Part shown: piece by piece, positions 54,217 to 63,366 of the stretch
How the letters are laid out: every line of letters starts with the position of its first letter
Numbering within the stretch: position 1 is the stretch's first letter
Source of the DNA: Clostridium caldaquaticum
GTDB taxonomy: Bacteria; Bacillota; Clostridia; Clostridiales; Clostridiaceae
Assembly: GCF_023806125.1 (NCBI RefSeq)
Contig: NZ_JAMSKT010000003.1
Span: forward strand, 124,001 to 188,000
Direction of reading: 5' to 3'
Length of the DNA: 64,000 bases
The notes under the pieces: generated by a model
What the model was told of the DNA's origin: nothing
Databases searched by the model: none
The model's input: the letters and a program-made list of their open reading frames with translations, nothing else
Translations under genes and position numbers: made by a program

Positions 54217-55272
54217 TTAGAAATTAAATTGATCTACATTATCCTTAGTAAAATCAGATGGCGCTCCCATTATAATAGTTTTACCATCTGATTCTACTTT
54301 AATTTTTCCAACGTTTGGAATATCCATTCCATCTTTTATTTCTTTATCTTCAAGCTTCATCTTTGCAAGAGCTACTGTTAAGTATCCAAGTTTTCCTGGA
54401 TCCCAAAGTACTGCAGTATCTAAAGAACCATCTGATAAGTATTTCTTTGAATCATTTGGAAGTGCACTACCTACAACAGCAATTTTATCTTGTAAACCTT
54501 TTTCTTGAACAGCCTGAGCAGCTCCAAGCGGTGCTGGTGTACTAACAGCAACTATACCCTTTAAGTTTGGATATGCCTTTATAAGCTCTAAAGTCTTTTG
54601 ATACGCAACTTGTTGTTTTTCATCTGTAGGAACCTTATCAGTTACAAGCTTAAGATTTGGATACTTAGTTTTAGCATAGCTGGAACCTGCTTCAATCCAT
54701 CCATTTAAGTTAGCAGCTGATAAACCTCCAGTTAGAATTGCATATTCCCCACTATCTGTTCCCATTTTCTTTACCATCTCATCCCAAAGATGTTGACCAT
54801 ATTCTTTGTCATCAATTTGATGTACTGAAAGTGCAACCAAATCCTTATCTGCAGGAGTATCCCAGTCCATAACTAAAATACCTTTATCTTTTGCTTTCTT
54901 TAAAACTGGCTTTAATGCTGCAGCATCATTTGGTGCTACTGCAATAGCATCAACACCCTTACTAATTAAGTCTTCAATCATTTTAACTTGCTCAGCTGCA
55001 TCAGCCTTTGTAGGCCCAGTATAAGTAACTTCTACACCTAAATCCTGACCTGCCTTTTTTGCACCTTCTTCTGATGCATTGAAGTAAGGGATACCTACTA
55101 GCTTAGGCATAACAACAATTTTAAATTTTTTACTTCCTGATGCTTCAGTAGTTTTAGTTTCTGTTGATTTTGTTTGTGTACCAGTTGTTGCTTTGTTTGA
55201 ACTTGAGCATCCTACAAAAATAGTGCTTACAAGTGCAACTGTGAGCATAATTGACATAGCTTTTTTTAACAT
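54217..55272 (-). CDS. Sugar ABC transporter substrate-binding lipoprotein (CUT2, region D)
   Basis: 351 residues. Lipoprotein signal with lipobox TIFVGC, Thr/Ser-rich linker and a Peripla_BP_4 domain (IVVMPKLVGIPYFNASEEGAKKAGQDLG; VDAIAVAPNDAAALKPVL), close in form to autoinducer-2/LsrB or rhamnose-type binding proteins. Last gene of ATPase-permease-permease-SBP. Confidence 0.9.
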   Translation of the reverse strand: MLKKAMSIMLTVALVSTIFVGCSSSNKATTGTQTKSTETKTTEASGSKKFKIVVMPKLVGIPYFNASEEGAKKAGQDLGVEVTYTGPTKADAAEQVKMIEDLISKGVDAIAVAPNDAAALKPVLKKAKDKGILVMDWDTPADKDLVALSVHQIDDKEYGQHLWDEMVKKMGTDSGEYAILTGGLSAANLNGWIEAGSSYAKTKYPNLKLVTDKVPTDEKQQVAYQKTLELIKAYPNLKGIVAVSTPAPLGAAQAVQEKGLQDKIAVVGSALPNDSKKYLSDGSLDTAVLWDPGKLGYLTVALAKMKLEDKEIKDGMDIPNVGKIKVESDGKTIIMGAPSDFTKDNVDQFNF

Positions 55273-55354
55273 AATTTTTCCCCCTTAACCCTTAATTAAT
55301 AAATTTTTTATTTTATCCAATCTGATTTTTAAGCAGACTGGATTAATAACATTT

Positions 55355-56362
55355 TTAAGAAGATACAGCATTAACTTTTTTTACTGCTTTGTTTTTCCCT
55401 TTGATTTCAGTTCTTTTTGAACTAATGAAATTTATAGTTAATACTAATATCAATATACATCCCATGATAATATCAACAACATTTCTGTTAACTCCTAGGA
55501 TATTTAATCCACTTGATAAAATTTGAAGTATTAAAGCAGCAGTTACTGTTCCTGTAACCTTACCATATCCTCCTGATACATCGGTGCCACCAAGTACAGC
55601 AGCTGCTACACTTTGCATCATATAAGATGAGCCATAGTCAACTTTAGCAGAATTGTATCTTGATATCATAATTATTGCAGCTAATCCACAAAGCAATCCC
55701 GAGTACAAGTATACTTTAAGCAAAACTTTCTTTATATTTATTCCTGAGTAGTTAGTTGCAGTGGGATTACATCCAACCATATAAACTTTTAGTCCCCATG
55801 GGGTATGCTCTAATTTAATTACTGTAGCAACGATAACAAAAACAAATATATACATCTGAATAGGTATGCCTAAGAAACTCTCGTTACCAAACCACATAAA
55901 TTGATCTGGGAAACCTGATATTGCTCCTCCTTGAGTAAATTTAAGACTTATACCTTCAAACAATGTCATTGTTCCTAGTGTAGTCAGTATTGGTGAAACT
56001 CCAATATATGAAACTACAGTTCCATTTATAGCACCACATACTAGTGCGGTTAAAATAATTACAAATATTGCAACCAAAACTGTAATCATTGGATTTCCAG
56101 ATTGGTTAAACTTAGAAAGTACAAAAGCACCAAGTATACCAGATAATGCAGCTGTAGATGAGAGAGATAGATTAATTCCACCTGTTACTAATACTACCAT
56201 CATACCAAGTGCCATTATACCAAACTCTGGCAACTGCGAAGCCATAGACTGAAGATTATCTACACTTAAAAATCTATCCGGTGATAATATAGATAAAGTT
56301 ATAAACAATAATGCCAGAATGACTATTAGTAAGACTTCTTTAGTAAATTTAATTTTACGCAT
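55355..56362 (-). CDS. CUT2 sugar ABC transporter permease (region D, second permease)
   Basis: 335 residues, 8-10 membrane segments, ALGMMVVLVTGGINLSLSSTAALSG and AAVLGGTDVSGGYGKVTGT. With the preceding permease it would form a heterodimeric channel, as in Lsr- and Rha-type CUT2 importers. RBS GAGGAGTGAG. Confidence 0.9.
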   Translation of the reverse strand: MRKIKFTKEVLLIVILALLFITLSILSPDRFLSVDNLQSMASQLPEFGIMALGMMVVLVTGGINLSLSSTAALSGILGAFVLSKFNQSGNPMITVLVAIFVIILTALVCGAINGTVVSYIGVSPILTTLGTMTLFEGISLKFTQGGAISGFPDQFMWFGNESFLGIPIQMYIFVFVIVATVIKLEHTPWGLKVYMVGCNPTATNYSGINIKKVLLKVYLYSGLLCGLAAIIMISRYNSAKVDYGSSYMMQSVAAAVLGGTDVSGGYGKVTGTVTAALILQILSSGLNILGVNRNVVDIIMGCILILVLTINFISSKRTEIKGKNKAVKKVNAVSS

Positions 56363-56390
56363 ATTTACTCACTCCTCATATATTAAACAA

Positions 56391-57383
56391 CTATTCAACA
56401 TCAACCTTTAACATAGTCTTTTCTTTACGTTTTCTCTGGATAACATCCATACTTACAGCTGCTAGTGTAACGCCTCCAATAACAATTTTCTGCCAGAAAA
56501 CCGGAATATGCATTAAAATCAAACCATTATTCATAACTGCAAGAAATAAAACACCTAGAATAGTTCCTAATACTGAGCCTTCTCCACCAAGTATATTTGC
56601 CCCGCCTAAAACTACTGCTGATATAACCTGAAGTTCAAATCCAATAAATGCATTTGGGTCAACCTGCTGCATTATAGATGTATGAACTACACCAGCAACT
56701 CCAACCATTAACCCCATATATCCGTACAAAAATATGTTTATTAAATCAGGCTTGTATCCTATACGCTCTGCTGAAACCTTGTTTCCTCCTATAGCGTATA
56801 TACCTCTTCCAATAAGAGTGTACTTAAGTATAAACCATGTGAGCAGTGCAGCACCTATTAAAAATAATAACTGTACAGGAATTCCTACCTTGCCGTTATT
56901 AGTATTTACAGTAAACAATGTTATTTTCCCAAAGTTTATAAATGATTCAGGAATATCATTTATCCAAGCACCATTAGTATATAAAAGTACTGCTCCATTA
57001 ACAATACTCATTACACCTAAAGTTACAACTATTGGAGGTATCTTTAACTTTGCAATAAGCACTCCATTTAAAAGTCCAAAAAGTACTCCACACACGCATC
57101 CAATTAATAATGCAACAAATATGTTTCCTCCAAATGAAGCCATAAACTTTCCTACTATAACCGTTACAGCAGCAATAGTTGCAGATACTGATACGTCTAT
57201 ACCACCAGTTAAAATAACCATAAGCATACCAAGAGCCATTATGCCTAAAACCGTGTTAGACTTTAACAGGTCTAAAATGTTGTCAATTCTTAAAAATGTT
57301 ATATTATTCAAAGAAATGATTACTGAAAGCAAAACTACCAGAAGAAGTATAGTCATTTCTCTGCTTATAAAAATATTCTTCAT
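56391..57383 (-). CDS. CUT2 sugar ABC transporter permease (region D, first permease)
   Basis: 330 residues from the ATG at 57383, 8 nt after GGAGG (an ATG three codons earlier abuts the RBS). Motifs ALGMLMVILTGGIDVSVSATIA, LKIPPIVVTLGVMSIVNG and SAVVLGGANILGGEGSVLGT. 28 bp before the second permease. Confidence 0.9.
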   Translation of the reverse strand: MKNIFISREMTILLLVVLLSVIISLNNITFLRIDNILDLLKSNTVLGIMALGMLMVILTGGIDVSVSATIAAVTVIVGKFMASFGGNIFVALLIGCVCGVLFGLLNGVLIAKLKIPPIVVTLGVMSIVNGAVLLYTNGAWINDIPESFINFGKITLFTVNTNNGKVGIPVQLLFLIGAALLTWFILKYTLIGRGIYAIGGNKVSAERIGYKPDLINIFLYGYMGLMVGVAGVVHTSIMQQVDPNAFIGFELQVISAVVLGGANILGGEGSVLGTILGVLFLAVMNNGLILMHIPVFWQKIVIGGVTLAAVSMDVIQRKRKEKTMLKVDVE

Positions 57384-57431
57384 ATTTAACATCCTCCATA
57401 GTTATAAATTTTGCTGCCAATAGTCTAACTC

Positions 57432-58934
57432 CTATCCTGCATTTAAAACTGCTTTATTCATTATCTTTTCCTGTGTTGCAGTGTCACCATCAAATTCTGC
57501 AACTATTCTTCCTCTTCTCATTACCATTATTCTATCACTAAGAGCTAAAATCTCTGGAAGCTCAGAAGAAATCATAATAATTGCCATTCCTTTTGCTGCA
57601 AGCTCCTTAAGAAGTCTATGTATTTCTTCTTTAGCACCTACATCAATACCATTTGTTGGCTCATCTATAATCAATATCTTAGGATCAGTTGCCAGCCACT
57701 TAGCAACAACTACACGCTGTTGATTTCCCCCTGACAGCTTTTGAACATCCATATCAGGAATTCCCGGCTTTATCTTTAATCTGCTTATCCAGCCTTCGTC
57801 AATATTTTTTTTCTTTTTCATATCGATTATATTAAATCTATTTACAAGTTTTTCAAGAATAGATAAAGAAATATTATCTGCTACAGATTGTCTCATTACA
57901 AGTCCTTCTGTTAAACGGCTTTCAGGTACAAAAGCAAGTCCATTTTTAACAGCATCTTCAGTTGAAGTTATTTTAACTTCCTTTCCATTAATAAATATTT
58001 GTCCTTCCTCTGGTGTTGTTATACCAAATAGCGCCTGCATAACTTCTGTTCTTCCTGCTCCTACAAGACCTGTAAAACCTAATATCTCACCTTCTTTAAG
58101 AGTAAAAGAAACATCTTTGAAGTTACCTTTCTTAGACAAGTTTTTAACCTCTAATACTGTATTACCAATTTTAGTTTTTTCATATTTCTTTAGCTCAATT
58201 TTACGTCCAACCATCAAAGCTATAAGTTTGTCCTGGTCAAGTTCCTCAGTTTTGTATGTACCTACATATTTTCCATCTCTCATTACTGTAAATCTCTGAG
58301 CTATTTCAAACAACTCTTCCAGCTTATGACTTACAAATATTACAGCAATACCTTTTTCTTGAAGACTTCTAACTATTTTAAATAACCCTTCAACTTCACC
58401 TTTTGAAAGTGCTGAAGTAGGCTCGTCCATTATAATCATTTTAGCATCATATACAAGAGAACGTGCAATAGCAACTAATTGTTGTTTTGCTACGGATAAT
58501 TTACCAACTTGTATATCTAAATCGATATCAACACCTATACGTTCTATTGCTTTTTTAGCAATCTTTCTCATTTCCGCCCAATTTAATTTCTTAGTTGATT
58601 TTTCTATTTGCTGACTGATTGCAATGTTTTCAGTTACTGTTAAATTAGGAAAAAGGGAAAAATCTTGATATATAACAGCAATACCTTTTCTTACTGAAAC
58701 TAGTGAATTAGTTATTTCTGTTTTTTCTCCTTCAATATAAATCTCTGCTCCTTCATCCGGTTGATAAATTCCTGAAAGTATTTTGATTAATGTTGATTTT
58801 CCCGCACCATTTTCACCGATTAAAGCATGTACTTCTCCTGGAACAATCTCAAGCTGCATATTATCAAGAGCTTTTACGCCCGGAAAAGTTTTTGATACAT
58901 TGCTTATCTTTAAAAAAACTTCCCCTCTATTCAA
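57432..58934 (-). CDS. CUT2 sugar ABC transporter ATP-binding protein (region D)
   Basis: About 500 residues from the TTG at 58934 (AAGGAG 9 nt upstream); two GTG codons just before are too close to the RBS. Both ABC domains are intact: GENGAGKST, IIMDEPTSA, GLVGAGRTE, LSGGNQQR, LIIDEPTNGID. First gene of the importer operon, with a strong promoter. Confidence 0.92.
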   Translation of the reverse strand: MNRGEVFLKISNVSKTFPGVKALDNMQLEIVPGEVHALIGENGAGKSTLIKILSGIYQPDEGAEIYIEGEKTEITNSLVSVRKGIAVIYQDFSLFPNLTVTENIAISQQIEKSTKKLNWAEMRKIAKKAIERIGVDIDLDIQVGKLSVAKQQLVAIARSLVYDAKMIIMDEPTSALSKGEVEGLFKIVRSLQEKGIAVIFVSHKLEELFEIAQRFTVMRDGKYVGTYKTEELDQDKLIALMVGRKIELKKYEKTKIGNTVLEVKNLSKKGNFKDVSFTLKEGEILGFTGLVGAGRTEVMQALFGITTPEEGQIFINGKEVKITSTEDAVKNGLAFVPESRLTEGLVMRQSVADNISLSILEKLVNRFNIIDMKKKKNIDEGWISRLKIKPGIPDMDVQKLSGGNQQRVVVAKWLATDPKILIIDEPTNGIDVGAKEEIHRLLKELAAKGMAIIMISSELPEILALSDRIMVMRRGRIVAEFDGDTATQEKIMNKAVLNAG

Positions 58935-59047
58935 TTTCACCACTCCTTAAGTAATTAATCAACCTTATTTACAAAAATATTATCAAATCTATTTATTCCT
59001 ACTCGGATCAAACTTGAACAATTCATTCAACTTTTTATCTTAATTTG

Positions 59048-59077
59048 ATTATAACCGTTTACTGATATCGTTGTCAA
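59048..59077 (-). promoter_or_regulatory. Sigma-A promoter of the region D CUT2 operon
   Basis: Minus-strand -35 TTGACA (59072-59077) and -10 TATAAT (59048-59053), consensus hexamers with an 18-bp spacer. The spacer contains AGTAAACGGTTATA, a cre-like sequence with two mismatches. ATCAAA-type repeats lie on both sides, and the inverted TTGAA/TTCAA at 59011-59027 could be a DeoR site. Confidence 0.7.
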
Positions 59078-59246
59078 TATATTTCTGATTAATTTTGATT
59101 ATTGTTGAATAATATTGTATTAATATTGAAATTATTGGTATGTTTTATTATTATTTATTTCATTATATTTCAAAAATATGTTATTTTGTTCTGAAATATT
59201 CAGCATTATACATAAGATTTAAAATCATAGTTTTATAAACATAAAA

Positions 59247-59294
59247 AGAGCGTAAATAGACTTGAATATAATCAAATCTGCTTACGCTTTTTTA
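59247..59294 (-). terminator. Terminator downstream of the DUF4038 glycosidase gene
   Basis: Arms AGCGTAA and TTACGCT separated by a long loop, with A/T runs on the outside. It could end the 59454-60938 transcript. The 59295-59453 stretch between them shows a short open frame (minus strand, start near 59438) that looks like decayed coding sequence; no family recognised. Confidence 0.6.
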
Positions 59295-59453
59295 AACTTG
59301 TAATAATCTTTATCCGAACTCTCAGGTAAGGTCTTGTTACAATCTTATTCTCAAGCTTTGTCCAATTCTTGACTTCTATTCAAAGATATGTTTCCACCTT
59401 GAATTTCTTCATGAACAGAGCCAGGAAAAAGATTTTTCATCACAAAACTCTTT

Positions 59454-60938
59454 TTAATCTACTCTTGTCATTCTTACTGCAATATACTGTTTCCCCGGCA
59501 TATCAATGCGGAAGCTTCCGCTATAAGTACCTTGTAACTCTGTTATTGTCATATTCCAAGTATCTATGATGTCAATTTTATACTTCTTATCTTTCGGCAT
59601 ATTAAATGTTCTGAATGTTGGCTGATAAAACCCAAAATAATACAAATAATAATCTTCTCCGACAGCACCGCAAGTAACATCCCAATAAGGATAGTGTTCT
59701 GTTGCAAGTTTTGATATAGGATTTATAGGTCCAGGAGCAGCTTCAACTATTTTTCTAAGAAATCCTATTCTTTCAGGACTTGTTCCGTGTAGTTCTCCAC
59801 CATGAGACCACCATAATATATCATATGGATGTACATAAGTTTCACCGTGTCCTACATATCCTCCTCTTACTACACCTTCCCAAAATCTTCTTGTCATTTC
59901 TTGACCAGTAATATTCCCCCATCCATGATTAATATTACCTTCATAAGCACATTCATCAATAACTATAGGTTTTTTATACAATTCTCTCCATATATCAGTA
60001 TTCTCTGAAGTTCTAAATGTATCTACACGTTGTATACTGCAATGTGTTACCCATGGTTTTCCATGATCATAAAATTTCCTACAATTATGTATTGATCTTA
60101 AATGCTTATATGGATCATTTCTTTGAATAATATGAAAAAACCTATCCCAATCATCAAGACTCTTTGTTGGAATTTTTGTTATTGGATCAAAAAAGATATC
60201 ATATTCATTAGCCAAAGCCCACCATATATTTCTGAAAGCTGATAAACGCGAAACTATATATTTTAAATACCTATCATCGTTTTCAGCTCCCATATTGCTA
60301 AATCCCCATCTATCATAAGGATGGAAAAGAATTAAATCACATTCTATTCCCAATATTTGAAGATCTAATATTCTTTTTTCTAAATGACTAAAAAATTTAG
60401 TATTAAATTTAGTAAAATCAAATCCATTATCTAATGAACCTTCAAAAGGATATAAAAGAGGCTCATTATGGTTATAATCATAATGTTTTGGGAAAACACA
60501 CATACGAAGTTTATTAAACGGAGACTCCTTTAAAGTTTTAAGTGTTTTCTCTTGAAGTTCCATTGATTGATGTATCCAAGCATAACATGTAGTTCCAAAT
60601 GAATAATGAGGTTTTCCATCAGCATATTCAAAATGAAACTCATCTTTCACTCTAACAGGTCCATGATTATTTTCAGAAGGTTTTATACATTCAAAATCAC
60701 CAGTTTTTCCATTTAATAACTGTACATTACTTTTAGTGATAAATGTCCAATGTCCAAGTATGTCAGGCATAAACCTAATCTTATATATTCCGTCACCATC
60801 ATAAAATCCATTAATTTCAATTAAACTATTTTCATGTTTGAAGATAGCTTTAAAATCAACCTCAAGAAACGGATTTCCTTCCTTTGGTCCCTCAAAGCTT
60901 GCTTCAAACATCCCCCACTTTTCTACAGTTTTATCCAT
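59454..60938 (-). CDS. DUF5060-DUF4038 glycoside hydrolase (GH140 apiosidase-like)
   Basis: 494 residues, no signal peptide. N-terminal beta domain (~1-95, DUF5060 type: VEKWGMFEASFEG, YKIRFMPDILGHWTF), a TIM barrel (~105-400: GTTCYAWIHQ, FNKLRMCVFPKHYDYN, DLILFHPYDRWGFS) and a C-terminal beta domain. Likely catalytic glutamates lie in WWALANEYD (acid/base) and KPIVIDECAYEG (nucleophile). Relatives include GH140 apiosidases and other exo-glycosidases. Cytoplasmic location fits hydrolysis of an imported small glycoside. Its neighbours (rare-ketose module, rhamnose locus) do not fix the substrate. RBS GGAGGTAA. Confidence 0.78.
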   Translation of the reverse strand: MDKTVEKWGMFEASFEGPKEGNPFLEVDFKAIFKHENSLIEINGFYDGDGIYKIRFMPDILGHWTFITKSNVQLLNGKTGDFECIKPSENNHGPVRVKDEFHFEYADGKPHYSFGTTCYAWIHQSMELQEKTLKTLKESPFNKLRMCVFPKHYDYNHNEPLLYPFEGSLDNGFDFTKFNTKFFSHLEKRILDLQILGIECDLILFHPYDRWGFSNMGAENDDRYLKYIVSRLSAFRNIWWALANEYDIFFDPITKIPTKSLDDWDRFFHIIQRNDPYKHLRSIHNCRKFYDHGKPWVTHCSIQRVDTFRTSENTDIWRELYKKPIVIDECAYEGNINHGWGNITGQEMTRRFWEGVVRGGYVGHGETYVHPYDILWWSHGGELHGTSPERIGFLRKIVEAAPGPINPISKLATEHYPYWDVTCGAVGEDYYLYYFGFYQPTFRTFNMPKDKKYKIDIIDTWNMTITELQGTYSGSFRIDMPGKQYIAVRMTRVD

Positions 60939-61089
60939 TTTATTACCTCCATTTGCTTATTAATATATTCTCCAAAATTCAAAGAACATAATTTTTTATA
61001 TATTATAAGATTCAGCATTTCTGCCTACCTATAATATTTTGAATTAATATTTTTCAAATTTCACATGAATACTTTTTTACGACAGTTTA

Positions 61090-61118
61090 ATTTTACCATA
61101 TTATTATAGATATTACAA
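61090..61118 (-). promoter_or_regulatory. Promoter of the DUF4038 glycosidase gene
   Basis: Minus-strand -35 TTGTAA (61113-61118), 17-bp spacer, -10 TAAAAT (61090-61095), ~150 nt upstream of the start. The remainder of 60939-61325 is very AT-rich and holds no recognised gene. Confidence 0.45.
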
Positions 61119-61325
61119 TATATTATTATAAATATTTTTAAATATTTTAACTAAATACTTACTATAAATAAACTAAATTTATAATTATATAATTAAACTT
61201 ACGTGTTTTATAATCCATTTTATAAATATTTATAACAAAATCATGCTATATAATCTATCATACAACGAGTTTTTTAAATAAATATATTTATAAAAATAAA
61301 TAAATTTTCAGTAAAATATACCATA

Positions 61326-61373
61326 AAAAACTGCAGCAGGATTTGGATATTACCTAATCCTGCTGCAGTTTTT
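61326..61373 (-). terminator. Terminator of the rhamnose microcompartment operon
   Basis: Strong stem ACTGCAGCAGGAT/ATCCTGCTGCAGT with A and T runs, overlapping the last codon of rhaB. Confidence 0.9.
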
Positions 61374-62799
61374 ATTTACTATTAAATTCTTTCACTTCAA
61401 AAGAATTGCTTATTATCCTTCTTCCCTCTTCCAGACTCTTTATCTCACCTAGAGCCATAAGCTGCATTACTACGTTTCCAAGCACTGAAGCTTCTATTGG
61501 TCCTGCAAGTACTTTCTTTCCTGTACTGTTTGCTGTTAACTGACATAGGAACTCATCTTGAATTCCTCCGCCTACCATGTTTATTACATCTATTGTTTTG
61601 CCTGTTATTTTTTCTAAGTTCTCAACATTAGTTTTGTATTCCTGTGTTAGACCATTGTAAACTGCCATAGCAATTTCTCCCAATCCCTCTGGAGTACCTT
61701 GCCCCTTTTCTCTGCAGTATTCTATTATAGCCTCTGCCATGTTTAATGGAGCTGTAAATCTTGAGTCATTAGGTTCAATTATAAAATGCTTGTTTTTAGC
61801 ATTCTTAGCTGCTTCAATTATATCTGGGAAACCTACTGGTGCTACTTTTTCAGACCAGTTTTTTCTTAAGTTTTGTATAATCCATAAACCATTTATATTC
61901 TTTAAAAATCTTATCTTATTTTCAACTCCACCTTCATTAGTAAAATTATACTGAAGTGATTTTTCATTTATTATTGGCTCATCTGCTTCTATTCCAAGCA
62001 GTGACCAGGTACCACAGCTTAAATAAGCGCTATTCTTGCTAAATAGCGGAGTTCCAGCAACTGCTGACGCAGTGTCATGACTTCCCACCGCTACTACAGG
62101 AACAGCAGGCAGCTGAACTTCTCTTTGAATTTCTTCTGTCAAGTAGCCGGCAATAGTTCCAGGCATAATAATATCCTTAAGAAGCTCAACTGGAAGTTCC
62201 AGCTTTTTAAGCAAGTCCATTGCCCAATCTCTACTTTTTGCATCCAACATCTGAGCTGTGGAAGCTATAGTATATTCTGTATGCTTTTCTCCTGTTAAGA
62301 AAAAAGTAAATAAATCAGGCATAAATAAAAGTGTCTTTGCCTTGTCTAGTATATGAGCTCTGTCTCTCTTTTCTGCATGCAGCTGATAAAGAGTATTAAG
62401 AGCCATATATTGAATTCCTGTAATATCATATATTTCTTTAAAACTTACGCCCTTTTGTTCCATTTCTTTTAAAGAATTATCAGTTCTTGCATCCCTATAG
62501 TGTGTAGGGTTTGCTAACAGATTATCCTTTTCATCTAAAAGACCATAGTCTACTCCCCAGGTATCTATTCCAATACTACTTATTTTTAAATTTTTATTGG
62601 CAGCTTTTTTAAGACCTGTCTTCATTTCATGAAAAAGTCTTAAAAAATCCCAGTAAAAAGTACCTTTTAATGTTACAGGATCGTTAGAAAATCTATGTAT
62701 TTCTTCTAACTCTATTTTTTCCCCGTTGAATTTACTCATTATAAGCCTTCCACTTGAAGCTCCATAGTCAAAAGCTAGATTTACTATTTGCTTCTCCAT
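61372..62799 (-). CDS. rhaB: Rhamnulokinase
   Basis: 475 residues, FGGY family: FDYGASSGRLIM, IGIDTWGVDYGLLD, VGSHDTASAVAGTP and VINMVGGGIQDEFLCQLTANSTG are RhaB signatures. Phosphorylates L-rhamnulose at O1 before aldol cleavage. Last gene of a microcompartment operon, 18 bp after the shell-protein gene, which suggests that the compartment handles the lactaldehyde/propanediol branch of deoxysugar breakdown. Confidence 0.92.
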   Translation of the reverse strand: MEKQIVNLAFDYGASSGRLIMSKFNGEKIELEEIHRFSNDPVTLKGTFYWDFLRLFHEMKTGLKKAANKNLKISSIGIDTWGVDYGLLDEKDNLLANPTHYRDARTDNSLKEMEQKGVSFKEIYDITGIQYMALNTLYQLHAEKRDRAHILDKAKTLLFMPDLFTFFLTGEKHTEYTIASTAQMLDAKSRDWAMDLLKKLELPVELLKDIIMPGTIAGYLTEEIQREVQLPAVPVVAVGSHDTASAVAGTPLFSKNSAYLSCGTWSLLGIEADEPIINEKSLQYNFTNEGGVENKIRFLKNINGLWIIQNLRKNWSEKVAPVGFPDIIEAAKNAKNKHFIIEPNDSRFTAPLNMAEAIIEYCREKGQGTPEGLGEIAMAVYNGLTQEYKTNVENLEKITGKTIDVINMVGGGIQDEFLCQLTANSTGKKVLAGPIEASVLGNVVMQLMALGEIKSLEEGRRIISNSFEVKEFNSK

Positions 62800-62817
62800 T
62801 TACTTTTCCTCCTAAAA

Positions 62818-63366
62818 TTATAAAATTTTCTCCCAAAGCTTTTTATCTGGATTTGGTATTACTGATTTATCTAAAATCATGCCACTTTCCTTTGCGTTTT
62901 TATAAGCTGCTTCTATAGCCTCATTTACAGCGGCCAGCTCTCCTGTAATGAGAAGATAAGACTTGCCGCACATTCCCTTTGCTATTCTAATTTCAACAAT
63001 TTCTGTAACAGCTGTCTTTGCGCATATATCAGATGCAACTATGATTGATGCTGCAGAATATGTCTCTAGAATACCCAAAGCTTCTGTTTCTTCTATAACT
63101 GCAGTTCCATTTATTCCTCTAAAAATTGATGGATGAGGATTTCCTAGTATAAAACTGTCTATTACATTTTCTTCAAAATCAGCCTTTCCGCTTTCAATAG
63201 CTGCCTTTACAGCACTTAATTTCCCAGAGAGAAGAACGATGTACTTTCCAGGACATACAGTTTGAGCCTGAAGTATCTCAACTTCAGCAGTTTTAACCAT
63301 TTTATCTGTCGCTGTAATTCCCGAAGCTACAGTTTTATATTCTATCATTCCTATTGCCTTATCCAA
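62818..63366 (-). CDS. pduT: Tandem-BMC-domain microcompartment shell protein (PduT-like)
   Basis: 182 residues with two BMC domains (~4-85 and ~95-175): AIGMIEYKTVASGITATDKMVKTAEVEI then ALGILETYSAASIIVASDICAKTAVTEI. Tandem-BMC PduT proteins form trimers with a central [4Fe-4S] site from Cys38. Cys38 in QAQTVCPGKY is in the right place. Its start overlaps the PduS-like stop by 8 bp, the usual PduS-PduT pairing for moving electrons across the shell. Confidence 0.9.
   Translation of the reverse strand: MDKAIGMIEYKTVASGITATDKMVKTAEVEILQAQTVCPGKYIVLLSGKLSAVKAAIESGKADFEENVIDSFILGNPHPSIFRGINGTAVIEETEALGILETYSAASIIVASDICAKTAVTEIVEIRIAKGMCGKSYLLITGELAAVNEAIEAAYKNAKESGMILDKSVIPNPDKKLWEKIL

Noticed and set aside
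56734-57423. 229-codon plus-strand open frame opposite the permease
   Set aside because: Antisense shadow of a hydrophobic permease gene; the encoded permease on the minus strand is clearly real.
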